Shown here piece after piece: positions 1-6,289 of a stretch of DNA of 6,292 nt (positions within the stretch are counted from its first letter, which is position 1; each line of letters starts with the position of its first letter). Position numbers and translations under genes: made by a program. The notes under the pieces are model-generated. The model saw only the letters and a list, made by a program, of their open reading frames with translations. It was not told the origin of the DNA and searched no databases. Source of the stretch: Desulfatitalea sp. (GTDB lineage: Bacteria; Desulfobacterota; Desulfobacteria; Desulfobacterales; Desulfosarcinaceae); NCBI GenBank assembly GCA_013041835.1, contig JABDRH010000050.1, forward strand, positions 1 to 6,292. The letters run 5' to 3'.

Positions 1-811
1 TTGCTGGAGGGCGCCGTACGGGCATCCGCCGGTACTCGTAGCGGGGATACCCCAGCAGCATGGAATAAAAATGAGCGTGGGCCCCGGGAAGCCCCAACAG
101 ATCTTTGAGCTGGGAATCATTCTTCAGGGCCGACCCCACGAGCCCCGCCCAGCAGGTTCCCAATCCCATGGCCGGCGCCATCAGCTCGAGGTAGGACAGG
201 GCCAGGGAAAGGTCCACCATGCCGCTGACCTGCACCGAAGGGTTGGAGGCCACCAAAAGAACGGGGGCGCGTCGCGTAATAGGATCCAAGCCTGCCCGGT
301 AGCCAGCCACCATCGGAGGATAATAAGCCGGATAGCTGCCCTTGGGGTGCGTATCGATGACATGTTTCAAATAGGCCGCCGTCAGGTCCGCGGCCCGGGA
401 AATGATGTCCCGGTCGGTCACCACCCGCCAGGCCACTTGCTGGGAGTTCCCGGCGGTGGGCGCATAGCGTGCGATGTGAATGAGCCTGCTAATTTTTTCT
501 TTTGGCACCGGCTCATCCTTAAACACGCGGATGGAACGTCGGGAGCGGAGAAATTGCTCGGCCTGCGCCTGATTCACGGTTAGCGCGGGATCGATGGGCG
601 GGCATGATTCCGCCGGTACGATCCGGTGGCTGAGCGCATCATGGGGACAAACCGAAACACAGTGCCCGCATTGAATACACCCTTTCTCGAGCTTGCCCGG
701 AATTTTTGGAAACCCGTTGTTTTTCTTAAAAAGAATGATCCGGGACGGACACACCTCGGCACAGATCCCGTCCCGCTTGCATTTTGATTCATCGACGATT
801 AACAATTCCAT
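1..811 (-). CDS. 4Fe-4S ferredoxin-nitroreductase fusion protein (3' end cut by window edge)
   Basis: Read on the minus strand from ATG at 811-809, the frame stays open for 270 codons to the window edge; the stop is not seen, and probably only a few residues are missing judging by family length. Residues 1-60 form a ferredoxin-like domain. The first motif has C11, D14, C17 and C21-P; the second has C45, C48, C51 and C55-P, so seven of the eight usual ligands are Cys. Residues about 85-260 are a nitroreductase fold: an RRSIR motif at 91-95 and APTAGNSQ at 117-124 (FMN binding in this family), and a GLGTCWAG stretch at 216-223. Such proteins are cytoplasmic flavoproteins in which the iron-sulfur clusters probably pass electrons to FMN; the substrate cannot be told. 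No signal peptide is seen. The start is supported by a Shine-Dalgarno GGGAGGT eight bases upstream. It is transcribed divergently from tag. Confidence 0.9.
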   Translation of the reverse strand, partial: MELLIVDESKCKRDGICAEVCPSRIILFKKNNGFPKIPGKLEKGCIQCGHCVSVCPHDALSHRIVPAESCPPIDPALTVNQAQAEQFLRSRRSIRVFKDEPVPKEKISRLIHIARYAPTAGNSQQVAWRVVTDRDIISRAADLTAAYLKHVIDTHPKGSYPAYYPPMVAGYRAGLDPITRRAPVLLVASNPSVQVSGMVDLSLALSYLELMAPAMGLGTCWAGLVGSALKNDSQLKDLLGLPGAHAHFYSMLLGYPRYEYRRMPVRRPPA

Positions 812-819
812 ATGGCGAT

Positions 820-826
820 ACCTCCC
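820..826 (-). promoter_or_regulatory. Ribosome binding site of the nitroreductase gene
   Basis: Read on the minus strand this is GGGAGGT, eight bases before the ATG at 811-809. It fixes the start of the ferredoxin-nitroreductase. A run of eight A (minus strand) lies just upstream of it. Confidence 0.7.
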
Positions 827-1015
827 GGGTTTTTTTTAACTGCCTTTCCGTAACCGAATATCGCTTCAGAATCAAGCGCTGGTGGATCAGCTTCGTCAAT
901 AGTAGATGGTATCCTAGTTCGATATTTCCAATACCTGCAAATGTCTATTCCCTTTCGGCCCTATTTCTTATGCAACATTGGGGTTCAGTCTTTCAAGCCG
1001 GTACTCTACACAGCA

Positions 1016-1044
1016 TTGACATATCATTTCAAGTTTGGCATAGT
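1016..1044 (+). promoter_or_regulatory. Candidate promoter P1 of tag
   Basis: A perfect -35 hexamer TTGACA (1016-1021) is followed after 17 bases by CATAGT (1039-1044), four of six matches to TATAAT. An extended -10 TGn stands directly before it (1036-1038). Transcription would begin near 1051 and leave a leader of about 60 bases. This is pattern matching to the sigma-70-type consensus only. Confidence 0.45.
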
Positions 1045-1076
1045 CCCCGAAAAATAAAATCCTATCTTTTACACTT

Positions 1077-1085
1077 TGGTATAGT
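1077..1085 (+). promoter_or_regulatory. Candidate extended -10 promoter P2 of tag
   Basis: TGG followed by TATAGT (1080-1085) matches an extended -10 element with five of six -10 bases. No recognisable -35 lies at the right distance, which extended -10 promoters can tolerate. Transcription would start near 1092, about 22 bases before the tag ATG. It repeats the core of P1 with one mismatch, 41 bases downstream. Confidence 0.35.
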
Positions 1086-1113
1086 GCTCTACTTCGCATT
1101 GAGGATTGTGCAA

Positions 1114-1689
1114 ATGTCCGCCACCCGCTGTCCCTGGCCAGGCGATGACTTGCTGATGACACGCTACCATGACGAGGAATGGGGCGTGCCGGTGCATGAC
1201 GATAACCGCTGGATGGAATTCATTACTCTGGACGCCTTCCAAGCAGGCCTCTCCTGGCGCACGGTGCTGCACAAACGTGAAGCGTTCCGTAAGGTGTTCC
1301 ACGGATTCGACCCGCAGCGCATCGTGCGCATGACCGAAGCGGAGCTGGACGCCGCCAGGCAGAATCCCGGCATCATCCGCAACCGGTTAAAAATTCAAGC
1401 CACGAAGAAAAATGCGGCTGCTTTGCTCACGGTAGCCAAGCAGCACGGCTCCTTCGACCAATTCATCTGGTCTTTCACCGACGGTAAGGTGGTGCACAAC
1501 CGTTGGCGGTTGCCGGAGCAAATTCCGGCCACCAGTCCGCTTTCGGACCAGGTGAGCAAGGCGCTCAAGCAGGCCGGTTTTTCATTTGTGGGCACAACTA
1601 TCTGTTACGCCCTGCTGCAGGCCGCCGGCGTGGTGAACGATCATCTGGTGAGTTGTTTTCGCTACAAGCCGCTTGGGGGGCCGGGTTGA
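1114..1689 (+). CDS. tag: DNA-3-methyladenine glycosylase I (Tag)
   Basis: Tag is a monofunctional base-excision repair enzyme that removes 3-methyladenine from alkylated DNA, leaving an abasic site. The 191-residue protein matches the family's usual length (E. coli Tag, 187). The structural zinc ligands are all in place: C6 and H19 near the N-terminus (in RYHDEEWG), H177 and C181 near the C-terminus (in VNDHLVSC). The helix with QAGLSW (43-48), the PGIIRNRLKI stretch and the FVGTTICY motif are family hallmarks. The Glu that contacts the base in E. coli Tag (Glu38) is Asp40 here by position relative to Trp48. The start at 1114 is chosen because homology begins at once (CPW), and GAGG lies nine bases upstream (1101-1104); longer in-frame starts add unrelated sequence. 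It may be co-transcribed with the next gene, 30 bases downstream. Confidence 0.95.
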   Translation: MSATRCPWPGDDLLMTRYHDEEWGVPVHDDNRWMEFITLDAFQAGLSWRTVLHKREAFRKVFHGFDPQRIVRMTEAELDAARQNPGIIRNRLKIQATKKNAAALLTVAKQHGSFDQFIWSFTDGKVVHNRWRLPEQIPATSPLSDQVSKALKQAGFSFVGTTICYALLQAAGVVNDHLVSCFRYKPLGGPG

Positions 1690-1710
1690 TGCCAAACCAT
1701 ACTGATTTTT

Positions 1711-1717
1711 GGAGGAG
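1711..1717 (+). promoter_or_regulatory. Ribosome binding site of the small hypothetical gene
   Basis: GGAGGAG lies directly upstream of the ATG at 1720, a strong Shine-Dalgarno sequence at rather short spacing. It supports the start and real translation of the downstream gene. Confidence 0.65.
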
Positions 1718-1719
1718 AT

Positions 1720-2136
1720 ATGGTCGAACATGATGAACAAGAAAAGCGAATCGCAAAAATTCTAGGCCGGCTCGATGTGCCGGTGAATCAAGCATCCGCA
1801 TTGAACTATTTGGATTATCTGAAAGAACATATAAAACTTCCGTGTCGGCTTACCGGAATTGAAGATTTTCCTTGGGAGGAATACTATGTGATGGGTCCTG
1901 GAAGTAAAAAGGAGTATGAAAAGCTAAAAAAGAAACAACCATCTTATACGGATTTTTTCACCCTGATTCGCTTCGATAATGATCTTGATGACACTAATAG
2001 CATATGGGTCGAGGTTGAAAGGCTGACCGACAAAAGGAAATTCAAACTCCCCCTGGCTGATTTGGAAGCGACAGACAAAGATACCAAGAACTATCAGCTA
2101 TTGGATGATTTTTCTGTTTGGTTCACGAATAACTAG
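1720..2136 (+). CDS. Conserved hypothetical protein, possibly CcbP-like calcium-binding family
   Basis: This encodes a 138-residue soluble protein with no signal peptide or membrane segment. Its function is not established. The C-terminal part, residues about 110-136 (LPLADLEATDK, then NYQLLDDFSVWF), resembles the end of small proteins often labelled calcium-binding (CcbP-like); that is a recollection of pattern, not a search. Other visible features are a helix-like N-terminus with an LDYL core, a conserved-looking LPCRLTGIEDFPWEE stretch (40-54), a Lys-rich segment (63-72) and an acidic turn (D86, D88, D90, D91) that could bind a cation. It has its own strong ribosome binding site and sits 30 bases after tag and 17 before the aminotransferase. 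Codons are much richer in A+T than in tag or sucA, suggesting a different history. An alternative is a small immunity or housekeeping protein of unknown role. That the gene is real is well supported; the family call is weak. Confidence 0.75.
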   Translation: MVEHDEQEKRIAKILGRLDVPVNQASALNYLDYLKEHIKLPCRLTGIEDFPWEEYYVMGPGSKKEYEKLKKKQPSYTDFFTLIRFDNDLDDTNSIWVEVERLTDKRKFKLPLADLEATDKDTKNYQLLDDFSVWFTNN

Positions 2137-2153
2137 AAAATTCATGTGTTGTT

Positions 2154-3350
2154 ATGAAGCAAGTAAATCGGATGTTTTCAGATCGCATAACGGATGTTCC
2201 CCGCTCCTTTATCCGTGAGATCTTGAAGGTCGCGTTAGACCCTTCTGTCATTTCTTTCGCAGGCGGTTTGCCGAACCGGCAATTGTTTCCAATTGAAAGC
2301 CTCAAAGAGGCGACGTGCAAAGTTTTTGAGACCCAAGGCAGAGACGTTTTGCAATACGCCAACACAGAAGGGCATGTCGGACTCAGGGAATACATATCAG
2401 CACGTTATCATGAGAAGGCAAACCTGGTCGTTCCGGTAGACGACATTTTAATCACTAGCGGATCACAGCAAGGGCTCGATTTGCTCGGCAAGACCATGCT
2501 CAATGACAACGATGCGGTCATCATCGAAGAGCCCGGATATCTTGGGGCAATTCAAGCTTTTTCGCTTTACAGGCCCACGTTCTTTCCCGTTCCGGTTTGC
2601 CTTGAGGGAATGGACCCTGATGCATTGAAAGCGGTCTTGGCCAGCGCCCGTCCTAAAATAATGTATTCCGTGCCGAACTTCCAGAATCCAATGGGAATCT
2701 CCTATTCAGCGCACAACAGGGAGGCGCTGGCCATGGTGCTCGAGGGCACCGATACAATACTGATTGAAGACGACCCATACGGGGAACTAAGATTTTTCGG
2801 CAATGCGAAGCCTTCTTTCAAATCGCTTTTACCCAAGAATACGGTCTTGTTGGGATCTTTTTCCAAAAGCTTAGTGCCAGGACTAAGACTCGGGTGGATT
2901 GTCGCTCAATCAGAATTGATGCAGAAATTAATCATTGCAAAGCAAGCGACAGACCTTCACACGAGCCATTTTACGCAAAGCATCGTCCATCAATTTCTAC
3001 TCGACAATAGTGCGGATGAACATATCAGAATGATCAGAGACGTATACGGCCATCAGTGCAAGGCGATGCAAAGCAGCATACACAAGTCCTTTCCTTTTGA
3101 AGTAGCCTGTACCAGGCCGGAAGGCGGCATGTTTTTATGGGCCGAGTTGCCTTTGGGTATTGCGGCAATCGATTTGTTCGAATCGGCGGTTCGAGACAAG
3201 GTTGTGTTTGTTCCGGGTGATCCCTTTTATGTTCGCGGCGAAAGACACAACACGCTGCGCCTGAATTTTTCTTGCTCTGACGAGCAGACCATCGAAACAG
3301 GAATCGCAAGGCTGGGTCGGGCTATTCGAAAACTAATGGAAGCAATGTAA
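2154..3350 (+). CDS. PLP-dependent aminotransferase, LysN / 2-aminoadipate aminotransferase-like
   Basis: This is a fold-type I pyridoxal-phosphate aminotransferase that would move an amino group between an amino acid and 2-oxoglutarate. The 398-residue length is typical. Visible residues are SGSQQ (102-106, phosphate loop), N178 in NFQNP, D206 and Y209 in DDPYG (pyridine ring and O3'), the Schiff-base K238 in GSFSKS, R245 (phosphate) and R369 in NTLRLNFS (substrate carboxylate). The sequence follows Thermus LysN closely, including SFAGGLP, QALDL-like QGLDL, ADLHT-like TDLHT and RPEGGMFLW. R21 aligns with LysN Arg23, a residue tied to recognising side chains. LysN-type enzymes accept 2-aminoadipate, Leu, Glu or aromatic amino acids, so the substrate is not fixed. 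There is no N-terminal winged-helix domain, so it is not a MocR regulator. No clear Shine-Dalgarno precedes the ATG; a second ATG at 2172 is possible. Composition is lower in GC than sucA. Confidence 0.88.
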   Translation: MKQVNRMFSDRITDVPRSFIREILKVALDPSVISFAGGLPNRQLFPIESLKEATCKVFETQGRDVLQYANTEGHVGLREYISARYHEKANLVVPVDDILITSGSQQGLDLLGKTMLNDNDAVIIEEPGYLGAIQAFSLYRPTFFPVPVCLEGMDPDALKAVLASARPKIMYSVPNFQNPMGISYSAHNREALAMVLEGTDTILIEDDPYGELRFFGNAKPSFKSLLPKNTVLLGSFSKSLVPGLRLGWIVAQSELMQKLIIAKQATDLHTSHFTQSIVHQFLLDNSADEHIRMIRDVYGHQCKAMQSSIHKSFPFEVACTRPEGGMFLWAELPLGIAAIDLFESAVRDKVVFVPGDPFYVRGERHNTLRLNFSCSDEQTIETGIARLGRAIRKLMEAM

Positions 3351-3502
3351 TTCATTTACTATATGTTTCGATGACCGCATCACAGATCCTGACCCATGAT
3401 CCAATGCATTCCCTGTTTGACACCCACCTTGCTTTTCCCTATCATTTGCGTGTCGCGGCGTGAACCATTCATTGTCTGACAACCTATAAAAAGAGAAACC
3501 CC
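3351..3502. other. Intergenic region between the aminotransferase gene and sucA
   Basis: This gap contains the sucA promoter and leader. I looked for a stem-loop with a T-run that would terminate the upstream genes and found none, so read-through into sucA is possible. Confidence 0.6.
3417..3445 (+). promoter_or_regulatory. Strong candidate promoter of sucA
   Basis: A perfect -35 hexamer TTGACA (3417-3422), a 17-base spacer and TATCAT (3440-3445, five of six) make a near-consensus sigma-70-type promoter. Transcription would begin near 3452, giving a leader of about 50 bases before the sucA ATG. It suggests that sucA and the gene after it form their own transcription unit. Confidence 0.65.
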
Positions 3503-6256
3503 ATGCAGATACCCGAATCCCTCAATCTCGAATACCTGGACGAACAGTACCAGCGATATAAAAATGATCCCCAATCCGTCGGCCGGGAGTGGCGTGTCTT
3601 TTTTTACGGTTTCGATATAGGGCAACAGATAGGGGCCCAGGGAACATCGGATGCGTCGACCACCGTCTCGGACACGTGTGTCGACCCCACCGACGGCCAG
3701 GTGGGCGAACTCATTCAGCGCTACCGCCATCTGGGACATTTGTTGGCCTGCATGGACCCTTTGAGCGAATGTCCCACCGAACATCCCCTGCTGACCTTGG
3801 CGGCATTCGGCCTGAATGCCGGTCACCTGGAACAGATATATGCCACACCTCAGTTTTCGTTCAAGACCCAAGCCTCATTAAAGCAGATCGTGCAGATTCT
3901 CAAAGCCACCTACTGCCGTTCGGTGGGGGTGGAGTACATGCACCTGCAGGACCCGGACGAACGCGAATGGCTGCAGGCGCGCATGGAACCGGTGGGCAAC
4001 CAGCCAGCGCTGAAGCCGGACGAGCGGTATCGCATATTGGAAAAATTGACCGAGGCGGCCATGTTCGAACAGTTTTTGAACAAACGCTACCTGGCCGTCA
4101 CGCGTTTCTCCTTGGAGGGGGGCGACGCCATCATTCCCATGTTGGCGTTTCTCATGCGGCGGTTGTTGCGCCTGGGCTGCCGGGAAGTTATCCTGGGCAT
4201 GGCCCATCGCGGACGGCTCAACGTGCAGGCCAACATCTTGCACCGGCCGGTCGATGAGATCCTGGCCGAATTTGAAAACTGCTACGACAGCAGCCAGTTG
4301 GTGGGCGCCGGGGACGTTAAATATCACAACGGCTTTTTAGGCCAGGTCGACCTGGGTACAGATGGCGTCATTCAGGCCCTGCTGGTCAACAATCCCAGCC
4401 ACCTGGAAGCCGTCGGTCCGGTGGTCCAGGGCATTTCCCGGGCACGCCAGTCGCAGCTCGGCGATCAGGGCTTCCGGAAAGTGGTGCCCCTGCTGCTGCA
4501 TGGCGACGCGGCCTTTGCCGGCCAGGGCGTGGTGGCTGAGACCCTGAACATGAGCCAGCTTAAAGGCTATGCTACCGGCGGCACACTCCACGTGGTGATC
4601 AACAATCAGATCGGATACACCACCTTGCCGGACGACGCCCGCTCCACGCGGTATTCCACCGACCTGGCCAAGATGCTCATGGTGCCCATTTTCCACGTAC
4701 ATGGTGAGAATCCCGAAGCCCTGATCCACGTGATTCGCCTGGCCGCCGAATACCGCTACGCCTTTCACAAGGACGTGGTGGTGGATGTGGTGTGCTACCG
4801 CCGTTTCGGCCACAATGAAGGCGACGAACCTTACTTCACCCAGCCGCTGATGTACGACCGCATTCAAAACCGGCCCTCGCTGCACAAGCTTTATGCCGAT
4901 GAATTGGCGGCGGCGGACGTTGTCACCGCCAAGACAGCCGCCGAGCTCGAGGGTGAAGCTACCCGGCGGCTGGAGGTGGCCTATGACGAAGTACGTTCGG
5001 GCGCCTGCCCGTTTCCCGAGGTGCGTTTTTTCAAGGCGTGGGAGCGGTTTACAGGCAAGTATTCCCACGAACCGGTGGATACGGCGGTGAGCCGGGAGCC
5101 GCTCATCGCCTTGGCCCGGCAGCTCAACCGCCTGCCCCAAGGCTTCGTTCCCCACTCCAAAATCAAGCTGTTGCTGCGCCGGCGGTTGGAGGCGCTGGAA
5201 AAGGGTGTCGGCATCGACTGGGCCAATGCCGAGGCATTGGCTTTTGCCAGCCTGCTGACCGACGGCGTTCCCATCCGTCTCAGCGGCCAGGACAGCGGTC
5301 GCGGCACCTTCAGCCAGCGCCACAGCATGCTCATTGACCGTAAAACGGGTGCGGCGCGCGTTCCCCTGCACCACCTGAAGGAAGCCAAGGCGCGCTTTGA
5401 GGTCTTTGACAGCCCCCTGTCCGAAGTGAGTGTCATGGGCTTTGACTATGGCTACGCCTTGGCCCAACCCTTGGGTCTGACCTTGTGGGAGGCTCAGTTC
5501 GGCGATTTTGCCAACAACGCCCAGGCCATCATCGACTTGTTCATCGCCAGCGCGGAGACCAAGTGGCGTCGCCTGTGCGGCCTGGTGCTGCTGCTGCCTC
5601 ACGGCTGGGAAGGCCTGGGGCCGGAACACTCCAGCGCACGCCTGGAACGGTTTCTGCAACTTTGCGCCGACGACAATATGCAGGTGTGTGACTTGACTAC
5701 CCCGGCCCAGTATTTTCACCTGCTGCGGCGTCAGATCAAGGTTCGGTATCGCAAGCCCCTGATCCTGATGACCCCCAAGAGCCTGCTGCGCCATCCCCGA
5801 GCGGTGTCGACCCTGGCCGAACTGAGCGAGGGTACGTTTCAGGCCGTACTGGACGACCCGGCCCAGCCTGAAAAGGCCACGCGGCTGCTTTTATGCAGCG
5901 GAAAGATTTATTACCAACTGCTGCAGCGCCGCGAAGAACTTCAGACCAGCCGTATCGCCATCATCCGCCTGGAGCAATACTACCCGTTTCCCCACAAGCA
6001 AATCGAAGCCGTGTTAAAGCGTTATGTCCAGGCGGAACAGTGGGTATGGGTGCAGGAGGCGCCGGAGAATATGGGTGGCTGGCAGTTTGTGCGGCCACAC
6101 CTGGAAGCGGTCATCGGCCGGCCGGTGGCGCTCATCGGCCGCAAGGCGTCGGCAACGACGGCCACCGGATTTCCAAGTGTGTACCGGCTGGAACAGGCGG
6201 CCATCATCGATCAAGCGGTGGGACCGTATGATAAGAGCGGCGGCATTGCTAGTTGA
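3503..6256 (+). CDS. sucA: 2-oxoglutarate dehydrogenase E1 component
   Basis: E1 decarboxylates 2-oxoglutarate with thiamine diphosphate and passes the succinyl group to the lipoyl arm of E2 in the cytoplasmic 2-oxoglutarate dehydrogenase complex of the TCA cycle. The 917 residues are close to E. coli SucA (933). Residues about 8-38 (YLDEQY, WRVFF) are the N-terminal segment that contacts E2. The E1 dehydrogenase domain spans about 190-510: H235 in GMAHRGRLN and H275 in VKYHNGF correspond to E. coli His260 and His298, NPSHLE lies at 297-302, and the ThDP/Mg motif runs from G334-D335 to N367-N368. The pyrimidine-binding domain (about 570-770) has LSGQDSGRGTFSQRH (593-607), the likely catalytic E641 in PLSE, and EAQFGDFANNAQ. 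The C-terminal domain (about 790-905) includes YYPFPH and QEAPENMGGW. E. coli Ser302 aligns with L279, so a related acid such as 2-oxoadipate is possible. A weak AGAGAA precedes the start, which matches the family N-terminus. Confidence 0.95.
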   Translation: MQIPESLNLEYLDEQYQRYKNDPQSVGREWRVFFYGFDIGQQIGAQGTSDASTTVSDTCVDPTDGQVGELIQRYRHLGHLLACMDPLSECPTEHPLLTLAAFGLNAGHLEQIYATPQFSFKTQASLKQIVQILKATYCRSVGVEYMHLQDPDEREWLQARMEPVGNQPALKPDERYRILEKLTEAAMFEQFLNKRYLAVTRFSLEGGDAIIPMLAFLMRRLLRLGCREVILGMAHRGRLNVQANILHRPVDEILAEFENCYDSSQLVGAGDVKYHNGFLGQVDLGTDGVIQALLVNNPSHLEAVGPVVQGISRARQSQLGDQGFRKVVPLLLHGDAAFAGQGVVAETLNMSQLKGYATGGTLHVVINNQIGYTTLPDDARSTRYSTDLAKMLMVPIFHVHGENPEALIHVIRLAAEYRYAFHKDVVVDVVCYRRFGHNEGDEPYFTQPLMYDRIQNRPSLHKLYADELAAADVVTAKTAAELEGEATRRLEVAYDEVRSGACPFPEVRFFKAWERFTGKYSHEPVDTAVSREPLIALARQLNRLPQGFVPHSKIKLLLRRRLEALEKGVGIDWANAEALAFASLLTDGVPIRLSGQDSGRGTFSQRHSMLIDRKTGAARVPLHHLKEAKARFEVFDSPLSEVSVMGFDYGYALAQPLGLTLWEAQFGDFANNAQAIIDLFIASAETKWRRLCGLVLLLPHGWEGLGPEHSSARLERFLQLCADDNMQVCDLTTPAQYFHLLRRQIKVRYRKPLILMTPKSLLRHPRAVSTLAELSEGTFQAVLDDPAQPEKATRLLLCSGKIYYQLLQRREELQTSRIAIIRLEQYYPFPHKQIEAVLKRYVQAEQWVWVQEAPENMGGWQFVRPHLEAVIGRPVALIGRKASATTATGFPSVYRLEQAAIIDQAVGPYDKSGGIAS

Positions 6257-6278
6257 TGGATGGCCGGAACAACTGAAC

Positions 6279-6284
6279 AAGGAG
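6279..6284 (+). promoter_or_regulatory. Ribosome binding site of the gene after sucA
   Basis: AAGGAG stands five bases before an ATG at the very end of the window. It favours 6290 as the start over an in-frame ATG at 6260 that has no such site. Confidence 0.6.
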
Positions 6285-6289
6285 AACAG

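Larger units (their letters stand above)
812..1113. other. Divergent intergenic region between the nitroreductase gene and tag
   Basis: These 302 bases separate two divergently transcribed genes and are richer in A+T than either. The tag reading frame happens to stay open leftwards through this whole stretch, but the translation is rich in Trp, Phe and Ser, has no family resemblance, and precedes the conserved Tag N-terminus, so I read it as non-coding. It holds the nitroreductase ribosome binding site at its left end and promoter-like elements for tag at its right end. I found no convincing minus-strand promoter, no terminator hairpin and no RNA gene. Confidence 0.7.

Noticed and set aside
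71..583. 170-codon plus-strand open frame opposite the nitroreductase
   Set aside because: It lies antisense to a gene with clear motifs, has a Gly/Pro/His/Arg-rich composition typical of a shadow frame, and shows no domain.
826..838. CCCGGG followed by a run of eight T, looking like a plus-strand terminator
   Set aside because: There is no real stem beyond the six-base palindrome and no plus-strand gene upstream to terminate; on the other strand it is simply the nitroreductase leader and ribosome binding site.
862..878. Short inverted repeat CGCTT / AAGCG with a seven-base loop
   Set aside because: Five base pairs with no T-run is too weak for a terminator and common by chance; it is not clearly placed against a promoter.
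812..1015. Minus-strand promoter for the nitroreductase (for example TTGACG near 890)
   Set aside because: No -35/-10 pair on this strand exceeded a weak match at acceptable spacing, so no site is claimed.
784..1113. In-frame leftward extension of the tag coding region by 110 codons
   Set aside because: The translation has no family resemblance and an implausible composition, overlaps the nitroreductase start region, and precedes the well-conserved Tag N-terminus that has its own GAGG site.
3380..3871. 163-codon minus-strand open frame over the sucA start and promoter
   Set aside because: It overlaps the SucA N-terminus and the promoter, has no ribosome binding site I could see, and has no family resemblance.
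4337..5794. 485-codon minus-strand open frame opposite sucA
   Set aside because: The length comes from high-GC codon bias on the sense strand. The sense frame holds all SucA motifs, while the antisense product has no recognisable motif.
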